Shown in pieces: positions 52,124-61,152 of a DNA stretch of 64,000 nucleotides. A program made the translations under genes and the position numbers. The stretch is taken from assembly GCF_001544015.1 (NCBI RefSeq), contig NZ_AP014924.1, positions 558,001 to 622,000 of the forward strand. Direction: 5' to 3'. The notes under the pieces were generated by a model. The model was not told where the DNA came from. It made no database searches and saw only the letters and a program-made list of their open reading frames with translations. Position 1 is the stretch's first letter, and the number at the start of each line of letters is the position of its first letter. The DNA comes from Limnochorda pilosa. GTDB taxonomy: Bacteria > Bacillota > Limnochordia > Limnochordales > Limnochordaceae.

Positions 52124-53574
52124 TGGACGTGCGCCGACTGGTCCGGGAGCTCTGGGCCGGGGCTCCCGGCCGGGCGGGCCTGATCCTCCTGACCCTGCTG
52201 ATGCTGGCCTCCCTCTACGTAGCGGTCGCGTACCCCGCCGACTTCGGCACCGCCCGCTGGGCGAGCCCGGCCGTCTGGGCGGACCTGCCCAAGGCGGCGC
52301 CGCCCGCGTGGACCCAGCTCTTGGCGGGCCGGCGGCGGGTCGAGCACCAGGTCCTGGAGGCGACGGCGCCGGCGGCCGTAGAAGAGGCCGGCGCCTACCG
52401 GACCCAGGTCTTCGAGCTTCCCTTCCTCCACCGGGCGGACGAGGCGCCCACCTTCCTCTCCCTCGCCCTCGAGGACGTGACCTACCACGCCCGGCCACCC
52501 CTGGTGAGCGTCTCCCTTCTGCGCCCCGACGGGCACGAGATCACCCTCTACCGGCAGGTGGTGGCCGGCCCCCGCCCCGGCGAGCGCTCCCCCTACCGGC
52601 GGTACGTGGAGAGCCCGCTCCGGGTGGTCCTGAGCTCTGAGGCGCGGGCGGCGGAGGCCGTGAACACCTTCCTCCGGCAGACCTACGGCGCCGCGCCAGC
52701 CGCGCCCGGGAAGAGCCTGGCGATGCGGAGTGGGCTCACGGCGGCGCTCTTCGGCGTGCCCGCGGAGAGCGGCGGCTTCCAGGTGCTGAAGGGCCCATAC
52801 CGGGCCCGGGTGCGGGTGACGGTGCAGGACGCCCGAGACACGGTGGGCCGGGTGCGGCTGGCGGTGGGCGGATCGGTGTACGGGCTCATGGGTACCGACG
52901 CATTGGGGCGGGACCTGGCCCAGGGCCTTCTCTTCGGGCTTCCGGTGGCGCTCCTCATCGGCCTGGCCACCTCCACGGTGAGCACGGGGCTGGGCACCGC
53001 CCTGGGGCTCCTGAGCGGGTACGTGGGCGGGCGGGTGGACACGGCCATCCAGCGGGCCGCCGACGTGGTGGCCAACGTGCCGGTCCTTCCCCTCTTGATC
53101 TTCATGGTCTTCATCGGAGGCACGCAGCTCTGGCTGATCCTCTTGGTGCTGGTCGCCTTCAGCTGGCCGGGGCTCACGATCGTGGTCCGCTCCATGGCCC
53201 TCCAGCTCCGGGGCCGGGAGGAGGTGGAGGCGGCCCGGGCGCTGGGGGCCTCCCGCCTCCGGGTGATGTGGCGCCACGTCTTCCCCCACGCGGCGGCGTA
53301 CGTGGTGGCCCAGATGGTCTTCTTCGCCCCGTCGGCCATCCTGGCCGAGGCCGGCCTGAGCTTTCTCGGGCTGGGGGACCCCTCCATCCCCACCTGGGGG
53401 CAGATCCTGGAGGACGGCTTCCGCACGGGGGCGGTCTTCCTCGGCTACTGGTGGTGGGTGGTGCCGCCGGGGCTCCTGATCGTGGTGACGGCGGTCACCT
53501 TCATGCTCCTGGCCCTGGGCCTCGAGCCGGCGGTCGATCCGAGGCTGAGGGGGAACCGGCCGTGGCGCTCCTAG
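52123..53574 (+). CDS. Peptide ABC importer permease (DppC type) with a large extracytoplasmic insert
   Basis: A 483-residue permease, about 180 residues longer than typical DppC. The first span is near residues 18-37; residues about 40-250 are a soluble outer region (LPFLHRADEAPTF, YTRQ-like beta segments, MRSGLTAALFG). The core DALGRDLAQGLLFGLPVALLIGLATS and the EAA loop EEVEAARALGASRLRVMWRHVFPHAA are typical. The insert presumably contacts the large binding protein. Start ATG 52123 is coupled to the preceding stop; its stop overlaps the ATPase start. Confidence 0.88.
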   Translation: MDVRRLVRELWAGAPGRAGLILLTLLMLASLYVAVAYPADFGTARWASPAVWADLPKAAPPAWTQLLAGRRRVEHQVLEATAPAAVEEAGAYRTQVFELPFLHRADEAPTFLSLALEDVTYHARPPLVSVSLLRPDGHEITLYRQVVAGPRPGERSPYRRYVESPLRVVLSSEARAAEAVNTFLRQTYGAAPAAPGKSLAMRSGLTAALFGVPAESGGFQVLKGPYRARVRVTVQDARDTVGRVRLAVGGSVYGLMGTDALGRDLAQGLLFGLPVALLIGLATSTVSTGLGTALGLLSGYVGGRVDTAIQRAADVVANVPVLPLLIFMVFIGGTQLWLILLVLVAFSWPGLTIVVRSMALQLRGREEVEAARALGASRLRVMWRHVFPHAAAYVVAQMVFFAPSAILAEAGLSFLGLGDPSIPTWGQILEDGFRTGAVFLGYWWWVVPPGLLIVVTAVTFMLLALGLEPAVDPRLRGNRPWRS

Positions 53575-55553
53575 AGGTGCGGGGGCTCACCCTCCACTAC
53601 GCCGGGTCCGAGGGGCCCGTGCCTGCGGTGGACTCCCTCTCCCTCTCGATCGCAGGGCCGGGGGAGGCGCTGGGCCTCATCGGCGACTCGGGGAGCGGCA
53701 AGACCACCCTGGCCCGGGTGCTCATCCGCAGCCTCCCCCGGCAGGTGGCCCGGCTGGAGGGCCGGGTGCTGTTGGGCGGCCGGGACGTGCTGGCCCTGCC
53801 CGAGGAGACCTTCCGGCTGGAGGTGCGGTGGAAGCAGATCGCCGTGGTCTTCCAGGGGGCCCTGAGCGCTTTCAACCCAGTCCTGCGGGTGGGATTCCAG
53901 GTGGCCGAGCGGATGCTCCTGGAGGGCACGCCGCGAGCCGAGGCCGAGGCCCGGGCCCGGGCGCTGCTGGAACAGGTAGGCCTGCCCGGAGAGTCCTTCC
54001 GCCGGTACCCCCACGAGCTCTCGGGCGGCATGCGCCAGCGGGCGGCCATCGCCATGGCCCTGAGCCTGGGGCCGAAGCTCTTGGTCCTGGACGAACCCAC
54101 CTCCGCCCTGGACGTGAGCGTGCAGGCCCAGATCATGAACCTGCTGAAGCGGCTCAAGTGGGAGACGGGCCTCTCCATGCTCTTCATCACGCACGACCTG
54201 GCCCTGGCCAGCGACCTCTGTGACCGGATCGCGGTCCTGCAGGAGGGACGGCTCCTGGAGTGCGGCACCGCCGACCAGGTGCTGACCGCACCCCGCCACC
54301 CCCACACCCGCGCCCTGCTCGCCCGGGTGCCCCGGCTCCACGGGCCGGAAGGGGCAGGGGGCGGGGAGGCTGGAGCCGGGCGTAAGGAGGTCCTGCTGGC
54401 CCTGGAGGACATGCACGTCCACTTCCAAGCCCGCCGCGGGCTCCTCCGTGCCGAGACGGTGCGAGCCCTGGACGGGGTGACCCTGGAGGTGCGGCGGGGT
54501 GAAGCCCTGGCGGTAGTGGGGGAGTCCGGCAGCGGCAAGACCACCCTGGGCCGGGCCACCCTGGGGCTGGTGACACCCGCGGGCGGGTGGGTGCGCTTCG
54601 ACGGGCAGGAGCTGGCCGGCCTCGACGCCCGTGGCCTCAAGGCCTTCCGCCGTCGGGCCCAGGCCGTCTTCCAGGATCCCTACGCGAGCCTCAGCCCTTA
54701 CATGAGCGTGCAGGAGATCGTGGAGGAGCCGCTCCTGGTCCACGGGCCGGTGGAACCGGCGGAGCGGCGGCAGCGAGCCCTGGAGGCGCTGGCGGCCGTG
54801 GGGCTCGATCCACCGGAGGCCTTCGCGGACCGGTACCCCCACGGGCTCTCGGGCGGGCAGCGCCAGCGGGTGGCCATCGCCCGGGCCATGGTGCTGGATC
54901 CCGAGTACCTGGTGGCCGACGAGCCCGTCTCCATGGTGGACGCCTCCCAGCGGGCGGAGATCCTGGACGTGCTGCGGGCCCTGCGGGCCGATCGGGACCT
55001 CACCCTCCTCTACATCACCCACGACCTGGCCAGCGCCCGGCACTTCGCGGACCGCATCGCCGCCCTCTACCTGGGGAGCGTGGTGGAGCTCGCACCGGCC
55101 GGAACGCTGGTGGAGCAGCCCCTGCACCCCTACACCCGGAGCCTCCTCCAGGCCGTTCCCGAGCCGGATCCCGCCAACCGCACCCGCCTCCGGCCCGTGG
55201 TGCCCGGCGAGCCGCCCAGCGCCGCCCGCGTCCCGCCGGGCTGCCCCTTCCACCCCCGCTGCCCCGAGGCGATCGCCGGGTGGTGCGAGGTGGAGCGGCC
55301 CCGGCTCCTGCCGGCGCGGCCCGATCACTGGGTGGCGTGCCACCTCCATGAGGCCGGTGGAGCCACCGGGGCCCAGGTTCGTGTGGAGCGGGCCCAGGAG
55401 GAGGGGGCCATCCCGAGCCACCTGGAGCCGCATCGGCTCGCCCTGGCTCTCGTCGCGCTGGCCAGGGGCGTCAGCCGACTCTACGTGGAGTTCCAGGGCG
55501 AGGTGGACCCCCAGCAGCTCTTCGATGTGGTCTTCGATGCTCTTGCCCGTTGA
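53562..55553 (+). CDS. Fused OppD-OppF-type ATP-binding protein
   Basis: A 663-residue protein with two complete peptide-importer ATPase domains. Domain 1 (about 1-265): Walker A GDSGSGKTT, LSGGMRQRAAIAMAL, LLVLDEPTSALDVS. Domain 2 (about 280-560): Walker A GESGSGKTT, LSGGQRQRVAIARAM and LVADEPVSMVDAS. A C-terminal oligopeptide/dipeptide motif GCPFHPRCPEA, the fourth-cysteine iron-sulfur-type element of OppD/F proteins, follows. The last 50 residues contain an extra amphipathic helix. GTG 53562 overlaps the permease stop by 13 bases. Confidence 0.9.
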   Translation: MALLEVRGLTLHYAGSEGPVPAVDSLSLSIAGPGEALGLIGDSGSGKTTLARVLIRSLPRQVARLEGRVLLGGRDVLALPEETFRLEVRWKQIAVVFQGALSAFNPVLRVGFQVAERMLLEGTPRAEAEARARALLEQVGLPGESFRRYPHELSGGMRQRAAIAMALSLGPKLLVLDEPTSALDVSVQAQIMNLLKRLKWETGLSMLFITHDLALASDLCDRIAVLQEGRLLECGTADQVLTAPRHPHTRALLARVPRLHGPEGAGGGEAGAGRKEVLLALEDMHVHFQARRGLLRAETVRALDGVTLEVRRGEALAVVGESGSGKTTLGRATLGLVTPAGGWVRFDGQELAGLDARGLKAFRRRAQAVFQDPYASLSPYMSVQEIVEEPLLVHGPVEPAERRQRALEALAAVGLDPPEAFADRYPHGLSGGQRQRVAIARAMVLDPEYLVADEPVSMVDASQRAEILDVLRALRADRDLTLLYITHDLASARHFADRIAALYLGSVVELAPAGTLVEQPLHPYTRSLLQAVPEPDPANRTRLRPVVPGEPPSAARVPPGCPFHPRCPEAIAGWCEVERPRLLPARPDHWVACHLHEAGGATGAQVRVERAQEEGAIPSHLEPHRLALALVALARGVSRLYVEFQGEVDPQQLFDVVFDALAR

Positions 55554-55595
55554 GCTCGGGGGCTTCCGAACCAGGCGGATCGCCTTGGCCAGCGC

Positions 55596-56411
55596 TCAAC
55601 TCGCGTACGCCGCCAGCGCCATGAACGAGTAGAACGCCCGCCACGCCTCCATGGCGTCGGCCGCCGTGTAGGCCACGCTCAGGGCGCCGAGCCGCTCGGC
55701 CCGGGGGAGGGTGGCCGCCTCGTCGGCCCGCTCGGGGCTTCCGAAGTCCACCTCCAGCCGGATGGGCAGGGAGGGCCGGAAGGGCGCCACGGAGCGAGCG
55801 CGGGCCACGCCCTGGGCGGCGCCCCGGCGGATGGCCGCGGTCGCCTCCTCGCGGGGGAGGCTGAGGGCCGCGTAACGGCTGAGGGCCTGCTTCACCACCA
55901 CCCGCTCGGCCCCTGGAAGCCCCTCACGTACCTCCTCGGCCAGCCGGTCGTCACCCGTTACCAGGACCACCGGCACCCCGAAGTGGCCGGCGATCATGGC
56001 GTTGAGGCCCCACTCGCCCACCTCCAGGCCGTTCAGGCGCACGCCGGTGACCGATGAGCTCCAGGTGTGGGCCAGAGTGCCCTCGCTCCCGCCCCGGGCG
56101 TGGTAACCCACGAAGAGCACGGCGTCGAAGGAGGCATCCAGCCCCGCCATCATGCTCAGGGGCTTGAGGCTGCCGGTGATCAGGCGAGCGGGGGGACGCA
56201 GGCGGTCCAGGGGGAGGTTCCGCATGCCGTCGTGGCTGTCGTTGACCAGGATCTCGGTGGCGCCTGCCTCCACGGCGCCCTCCACGGCCGCGTTGGTCTC
56301 CTCGATCATCCACTCGCGGGCGAGGGCGTAGGCGGGGTCCTTGGGTTCCACCTGCGGCCAGCTCGCCACGCCAGCCACGCCTTCCATGTCCACCGACACG
56401 TAGACCTTCAT
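55596..56411 (-). CDS. dppA: D-aminopeptidase, M55 family (DppA)
   Basis: A 271-residue M55 zinc peptidase that releases N-terminal D-amino acids, for example from D-Ala-D-Ala. Conserved metal-binding blocks are VSVDMEGVAGV (residues 3-13), NDSHDGMRNL (about 56-66), AVLFVGYHARGG and VGEWGLNAMIAG. Length and order are typical. ATG 56411 has GAGGAGG upstream. It converges on the peptide transporter operon with a 42-base gap, and in Bacillus the homologue is the first gene of a dipeptide transport operon, so a link to peptide or peptidoglycan recycling is plausible. Confidence 0.92.
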   Translation of the reverse strand: MKVYVSVDMEGVAGVASWPQVEPKDPAYALAREWMIEETNAAVEGAVEAGATEILVNDSHDGMRNLPLDRLRPPARLITGSLKPLSMMAGLDASFDAVLFVGYHARGGSEGTLAHTWSSSVTGVRLNGLEVGEWGLNAMIAGHFGVPVVLVTGDDRLAEEVREGLPGAERVVVKQALSRYAALSLPREEATAAIRRGAAQGVARARSVAPFRPSLPIRLEVDFGSPERADEAATLPRAERLGALSVAYTAADAMEAWRAFYSFMALAAYAS

Positions 56412-56457
56412 GGCCTCGTTTCCTCCTCGGGTCCCGCAGGCATCGGGCGCGTGTTCC

Positions 56458-56700
56458 TTACGAGGGCGCACCCCCGGTTCCGGCTGACGCCAGGGCCTGC
56501 AGGAACTCTACGAACAGGGGATGGTACAGGCGGTACTCGCGGCGGCCCGCCGGGCGGCCTCGAGCAGAAACCGCTGCTCGTTCTCCCTGGCCAGGTTCCA
56601 GTCCAGATCGAGCTTCTCCTTCCAGAGGTGCCGGAAGTGAGGACCCGGTCCACGCGTACCACCCCCTTGAGTGACAGATCTCCACCGTCCGAAGGGCAAA
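56458..56700 (-). pseudogene. Decayed coding fragment of unknown family
   Basis: Three frames hold protein-like pieces in order: RTVEICHSRGWYAWTG, LWKEKLDLDWNLARENEQRFLLEAARR, and YRLYHPLFVEFLQALASAG ending at a stop at 56458. They suggest the C-terminal half of a gene broken by two frameshifts. No family is recognised. The rest of 56412-56854 has no supportable gene. Confidence 0.3.
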
Positions 56701-56854
56701 GCCTTGCCCCGCCAGAAGACTCACCGCGCTGCCATATCGAAAGCCCCCGGGCCCCTCACCCCGTCGCCGGCGTCCACAGCGTGTCGGCCCGGGCAGGTCC
56801 GGAGGCATACGCTCCTCTCCCGCCCGCGTAGGTACCAAGACGGGGGGAGGAACG

Positions 56855-58180
56855 GTGAGGCTCGTGCGATGGTCGATCGCGGGGGTTCGGGGGGTCTGGG
56901 GGAACACGGGAGCGGGCAAGGAGCCGCGGCAGGCCAGCGGTGCGGCAGGGCGTGCGACCGTGGGCCGGGCCGGGCTCCGGCGGTGGCTCGGGCCCTTGCT
57001 GGTCCTCGCGACCTTGGTCGCCCTCGGGGTCGGGGGGTATCGGGTCATGGACCGCGGTCCGGCTGCTCCCAAGCCATTCTCCGCTGCGACCCTGGGATTC
57101 GTCTGGCCCGAGTACCCGGGCCAGCTGCAGGTGACCGACGCCGCCATCCTGGCCCGGCTCACCCAGGCGCTGAGTACGGCGTCCCGCTCCCCCGCCCCCC
57201 TGGACCCTCGCCGGCTCTACTGGCGCCTCGAGCTGCACCGGGGAGAGGCCGGCGAAGAGCCGGAGGAACTCCTGGCCACCCGGGACCTCCGGGTACACGA
57301 CCCCGCCCAGGACGTAACCCTCGACGGTCCGGACCTGGAGGAGATCCTCTCGGACCTGACCGGTGACCTGCGCCAGCGTTTCTTCGGCGAGCGGGTACCC
57401 TGGGATCAGGCCTTGAACCTCCTCCCCGTGGGCGCGACGGCCACGGTGCGGGACCTGGAGACGGGGCTCACCTTCGCCGTGCGCAGGCACCGAGGCGACG
57501 CCCATGCGGACGTGGAGCCCCTCACCCCCCAGGACAGCGAGACCCTCCGAGCCGTCTACGGGGGCGAGTGGAGCTGGAAACGCCGGGCGGTGGTGGCCAC
57601 CGCGGCGGGCCGAGCCATCGCCGCCTCCATCAACGGCATGCCCCACGGCTGGGGCGACCTCTTCGACAACGAGTTCGTGGGCCACTTCTGCCTCCACTTC
57701 ACGGGGAGCAGGGTGCACACCACCTGGCAGGTGGACGACGGCCACCAGCTCATGGTGCTCAAGGCGGCGGGCGCCCTCGCCGAAAGCCTGGACGCCGCCG
57801 AACCCGAGGAGCTGGCGCGCTGGGTGATGGCCGCGGTGAACCACCGCGAGCGCGCCACCCTCCGGTACGTGGCCGGTACGCCGGACCCGGCGCTCCAGGA
57901 CGCGCTCTTCGAGCAGATCCGCACCCTCTTCGTCTGGGGCGCCCGGCTGGAGGAGGCGGACGAACACGCGGCCCGGGTCCGGGTGGAGGCCACCGTTTAC
58001 TACGTCGCCCCTGATCCCGCCGCGCCCTTCCGCAAGAGTCTCGTGATGGCCTTCAGCCAGCCGCCGGGGGAGGGACCGTGGCTGCTGGACTTCTCCTCCC
58101 TCTCACCGCTTCTGATGCCCGGCGCGGGCCCGGCCGGCGAGCGGAGGTCTTCGGTCAAGGGCCGGCGCGGCTGGTGTTAG
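56855..58180 (+). CDS. Membrane-anchored protein of a conserved Firmicutes-type family, unknown function
   Basis: A 441-residue protein with a 40-residue basic, low-complexity N-terminus, one membrane span (about residues 46-63) and a large outer domain. Two blocks look strongly conserved: LNLLPVGATATVRDLETGLTFAVRR followed by HADVEPLTPQDSETLRAVYGGEWSWKRR (about 188-245), and MPHGWGDLFDN...GHFCLHFTGSRVHTTWQVDDGHQL (about 258-300). The second resembles an L,D-transpeptidase-type His/Cys region only superficially. The C-terminus has a beta-rich segment. GTG 56855 follows GGGGGGAGGAA. It converges on the hydrogenase operon with a 26-base overlap. Confidence 0.7.
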   Translation: MRLVRWSIAGVRGVWGNTGAGKEPRQASGAAGRATVGRAGLRRWLGPLLVLATLVALGVGGYRVMDRGPAAPKPFSAATLGFVWPEYPGQLQVTDAAILARLTQALSTASRSPAPLDPRRLYWRLELHRGEAGEEPEELLATRDLRVHDPAQDVTLDGPDLEEILSDLTGDLRQRFFGERVPWDQALNLLPVGATATVRDLETGLTFAVRRHRGDAHADVEPLTPQDSETLRAVYGGEWSWKRRAVVATAAGRAIAASINGMPHGWGDLFDNEFVGHFCLHFTGSRVHTTWQVDDGHQLMVLKAAGALAESLDAAEPEELARWVMAAVNHRERATLRYVAGTPDPALQDALFEQIRTLFVWGARLEEADEHAARVRVEATVYYVAPDPAAPFRKSLVMAFSQPPGEGPWLLDFSSLSPLLMPGAGPAGERRSSVKGRRGWC

Positions 58181-59021
58181 GCGCCTCCTCCGCACCTTGG
58201 CTCTTCCCGCCCTCCACCACCACCGACTCCACGTGGAGCCCCGTGGGCCCCAGGAGCCGCACGTTCGGGCTGCCGCATGCCGGGCACGTGGGATAGTGGG
58301 CGTCGGGCTCGAACCGCTCGCCGCAGTGCTCGCAGACCGCCGGCACCGTTCGAACCTCCAGGTCCAGGGCGGCACCCTCGGCGGGGGTGCCCGCCGCGTG
58401 GGCCTGGAAGTGGAAGCGCAGCGCCTCAGGGCTCAGCCGCTCGGTTTCGGCCGCCCAGCCCCGGACCGCCCGCACCCGCGCCGCGCCCTCCCGTTCAGCC
58501 TCCGCCAGCACCCGCGCCAGGATCTGCCTGGCCAGCGAACTCTCGTGCATCGCCCGTTCCAGCTCCTCTCGCACCAGCCGTGCCGCCTCGGCCACCGCAG
58601 CCGCCACCGGTGGGCTCAAGCCGGCTCGGTAGGGGTGCACCTCGTCCACCGCCACGCCCACGATCCGCACCGGCGGCAGCCCGTCCAGGAGCAGCGCCGC
58701 GAGCTCCAGGGCCCGCTCCACGCTCACACCGTGCGTCGAGACGGGCCGGACGGCCCCACCGGCCACCTCACGGGGGGTCAGGGACAGCACCGTGCCCGGG
58801 CGGTGAGAGGCGGATCGTACCGCGTCCACGATCACCGCGAAGGCCGCGCCGCTGAGGAGGTCCGGCAGCTCGGAGGGGTCCGCGGCGGCCACGGTCTCCA
58901 CGTCCTCGGGGAGCCCCCGGGCGCCCAGGCATGCCACCACCGCCGGGCCCACCCCGTCGTCGCCGGCCAAGGGCTGGCCCACGCCGATCACCCGCACGAG
59001 GGCCCTCGGGGCGCGCTCCAC
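58155..59021 (-). CDS. hypA: Hydrogenase maturation protease fused to HypA
   Basis: A 288-residue fusion. Residues about 8-150 are a HyaD/HycI-type endopeptidase (VIGVGQPLAGDDGVGPAVVA, VIVDAVRSASHRPG, STHGVSVERALELA, VGVAVDEVHPY) that trims the large subunit C-terminus after nickel insertion. From residue 157 the sequence is a complete HypA: MHESSLARQILARVLAEAE, then the zinc ribbon CEHCG...CPACGS. Free HypA binds nickel through Met1-His2; here that site is internal. An in-frame ATG (58550) with GAGAGGAG 12-19 bases upstream could also give free HypA. GTG 59021 is the full-length start. It follows the large subunit by 3 bases. Confidence 0.85.
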   Translation of the reverse strand: MERAPRALVRVIGVGQPLAGDDGVGPAVVACLGARGLPEDVETVAAADPSELPDLLSGAAFAVIVDAVRSASHRPGTVLSLTPREVAGGAVRPVSTHGVSVERALELAALLLDGLPPVRIVGVAVDEVHPYRAGLSPPVAAAVAEAARLVREELERAMHESSLARQILARVLAEAEREGAARVRAVRGWAAETERLSPEALRFHFQAHAAGTPAEGAALDLEVRTVPAVCEHCGERFEPDAHYPTCPACGSPNVRLLGPTGLHVESVVVEGGKSQGAEEAPNTSRAGP

Positions 59022-59024
59022 GGC

Positions 59025-60323
59025 CTACCCCTCCTCGAGGGTGAGGGTGAGGAAGTGGGCGGAGCACGACATGCAGGGGTCGTAGTTGCGGATCGCCTGC
59101 TCGCAGAGCCAGGTGGCTTCCGCGCGGTCCATCCCCGCCAGCGCCGGTGCCAGCGAGCGCAGGTCCTCCTCGATGGAGGCCTGGTTCTGGGCGGTGGGGG
59201 GGACGATCCTCGCCTCCTCCACCAGCCCGTCCGCGCCCACCCGGTAACGGTGGTAGAGGATCCCCCGGGGCGCCTCGGTGCAGCCGTGACCCACGACGGC
59301 CTCGGGCAGCGCTTCGGGTACGGGCAGCCGGGGTCGCTCGGGCGGGCGGTACCGCTCGATGAGGACCATGACCCCGGCCACGGCCTCCACCAGCTCCACC
59401 GACCGGGCCACGATGCTCCGGAAGGGGTTACGGATGGGCACCTCCACCCCGGCCTCCTCCAGCGCCTCCCGGGCCGGGGGCGAGAGCCGGTCCGCGTTCA
59501 GGTTCAGGCGGGCCAGGGGGCCCACCAGGTAGGCGCCCCGCTCGCGCAGCCGGGAGCGAAGGGCGGTGGAGTGGGGCACCTGCTCCTCCTCGAAGTGCTC
59601 CTCGTACTCGGCCACGGGGATGTCCAGGCCCTCGCTCGAAACCACCCGCCCCTCGTTGACCGGGTACTCCTGCGGGTGGCGCAACGCGACGAACTCGTAG
59701 GGGCGCTCGAGCTCCGGGAAGGTGAAGCCCGCCACCCAGCGCACCGTCTCCCGGGCGGCCTCCAGGGCCCACTCCAGCTCGGGCAGCAGGGCGACCAGGT
59801 CCTCGCGCTCCGGCGCCCGGTAGAAGCCGCCCACGCAGGGGTTGAGCGGGTGGATCTCCCGCCCGCCCACGCTGCGCATCACCGCGTTGCCCAGCTTCTT
59901 CAGCCGCAGCCCGCGCCGGACCGGGTCGGGGGCCTGCCGTGCCAGGCGGATGGCGTCGTCGAAGCCCAGGAAGTCAGGCGCGTGCAGCAGGTAGACGTGG
60001 AGGGCGTGGCTTTCGATCCACTCGCCCAGGTGGAGCAGCCGGCGCAGGTCCCGGACGGCGGGCTCCACCTCCAGCCCCAGGGCGGCCTCCAGCGCCTGGG
60101 TGCTGCTCATCTGGTACGAGGCGGGGCAGATGCCGCAGATCCGGGCGGTCAGGTCCGGGACTTCCGTGCAGGCCCGGCCGCGCAGGAAGCCCTCGAAGAG
60201 GCGGGGCGGCTCGAAGATCTCCAGCCGCGCCTCGACGGCTTCGCCCTTCCGCAGCCGGAGGTGGAGGGCGCCCTCCCCCTCCACCCGCGCCAGGTAGTCC
60301 ACCCGCAGCGTCCGTTCCCGCAC
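59025..60323 (-). CDS. hydA: [NiFe] hydrogenase large (alpha) subunit, group 3b type
   Basis: A 432-residue large subunit. The nickel site is complete: RICGIC (Cys63, Cys66) and DPCMSC (Cys417, Cys420), with H423 followed by FLTLTLEEG, the nine-residue tail expected to be removed by the maturation protease. Other family blocks are ARVEGEGALHLRL and PHSTAL/LVGPLARLN. With the four-gene order it fits the NAD(P)-linked sulfhydrogenase-type enzymes (group 3b), which interconvert H2 and NAD(P)H. GTG 60323 has GGGAGG eight bases upstream; GTG 60332 overlaps the previous stop. Confidence 0.92.
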   Translation of the reverse strand: MRERTLRVDYLARVEGEGALHLRLRKGEAVEARLEIFEPPRLFEGFLRGRACTEVPDLTARICGICPASYQMSSTQALEAALGLEVEPAVRDLRRLLHLGEWIESHALHVYLLHAPDFLGFDDAIRLARQAPDPVRRGLRLKKLGNAVMRSVGGREIHPLNPCVGGFYRAPEREDLVALLPELEWALEAARETVRWVAGFTFPELERPYEFVALRHPQEYPVNEGRVVSSEGLDIPVAEYEEHFEEEQVPHSTALRSRLRERGAYLVGPLARLNLNADRLSPPAREALEEAGVEVPIRNPFRSIVARSVELVEAVAGVMVLIERYRPPERPRLPVPEALPEAVVGHGCTEAPRGILYHRYRVGADGLVEEARIVPPTAQNQASIEEDLRSLAPALAGMDRAEATWLCEQAIRNYDPCMSCSAHFLTLTLEEG

Positions 60324-60328
60324 GCCGC

Positions 60329-61126
60329 TCACCTCCCATCCTCCCTTCGGGCCACGTCCCGGAAGGGCTCGGCCCAGGCGTTGAAGGTGTGGAAGCCCCG
60401 CTCCACCGCCTCGGGGGTGAGCCCCAGCTCCCGCCAGCGGGCGGCGAGGGAGTCGGGGTTGGGCGCCTCCATCGGCCCGAAGCAACCGAAGCAGCCGCGC
60501 CCCAGGGCTGGGCAGAGCGCGCCGCACCCTGCCTGGGTCACGGGGCCGAGGCAGGGCGTGCCGTGCGCGACCATGACGCAGACGACGCCCATCTGCTTGC
60601 ACTCCTGGCAGAGGCTGGAAGTGGGCAGATCCGGGGCCCGTCCCGCCAGGAGCGCGGTCACCAGCTCCAGGAGCTGCGCCTTGCTGATGGGGCAGCCGCG
60701 CAGCTCGTAGTCCACGGGCACGTGGTCCGAGACGGGGGTGGATCGCTCCAGGGTACGGATGTACTCGGGCCGCCCGTAGACCGCGCCCACCAGGCCCTGC
60801 ACGTCGGCGAAGTTCCTCAGCGCCTGGATGCCGCCGGCGGTCGCACAGGCGCCGATGGCCACCAGCACCCGGGACTGGCGGCGCACCTCCTGGATTCGCT
60901 CCAGGTCGTGGGGGGTGGTGATGCTCCCCTCCACCAGGGAGACGTCGTACGGCCCCGCAATCTCCGCCCGCGAGACCTCGGGAAAGGAGGCGATCTCCAC
61001 GGCCCCGGCCACCGCCAGGAGTTCGTCCTCGCAGTCCAGCAGGCTCAGCTGGCAGCCGTCGCACGAGGCGAGCTTCCAGACGGCCAGCTTGGGCCGGGGC
61101 CGCTTTCCGTTCCGCGGGTCACTCAT
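60329..61126 (-). CDS. hydD: [NiFe] hydrogenase small (delta) subunit
   Basis: A 265-residue small subunit with iron-sulfur clusters. The proximal cluster region starts [13 protein letters not shown] (Cys22, Cys25), [10 protein letters not shown], and RGCPIS; further cysteine groups are [11 protein letters not shown] and [18 protein letters not shown], for two more clusters. ATG 61126 follows GGGAGGG. Order and length match the delta subunit of group 3b enzymes. The stop overlaps a GTG of the large subunit (GTGA). Confidence 0.92.
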   Translation of the reverse strand: MSDPRNGKRPRPKLAVWKLASCDGCQLSLLDCEDELLAVAGAVEIASFPEVSRAEIAGPYDVSLVEGSITTPHDLERIQEVRRQSRVLVAIGACATAGGIQALRNFADVQGLVGAVYGRPEYIRTLERSTPVSDHVPVDYELRGCPISKAQLLELVTALLAGRAPDLPTSSLCQECKQMGVVCVMVAHGTPCLGPVTQAGCGALCPALGRGCFGCFGPMEAPNPDSLAARWRELGLTPEAVERGFHTFNAWAEPFRDVARREDGR

Positions 61127-61152
61127 CTCCATCCCTCCCGGGCGCGGCCGGA

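Noticed and set aside
49088-52498. A 1,136-codon minus-strand frame over the binding-protein and permease genes
   Set aside because: Composition (Gly, His, Gln, Arg) is that of the complementary strand of GC-rich genes; no ribosome site or domain.
56458-57162. A 234-codon minus-strand frame
   Set aside because: Most of it is antisense to the conserved gene at 56855; only the last 80 codons may belong to a decayed gene, reported separately.
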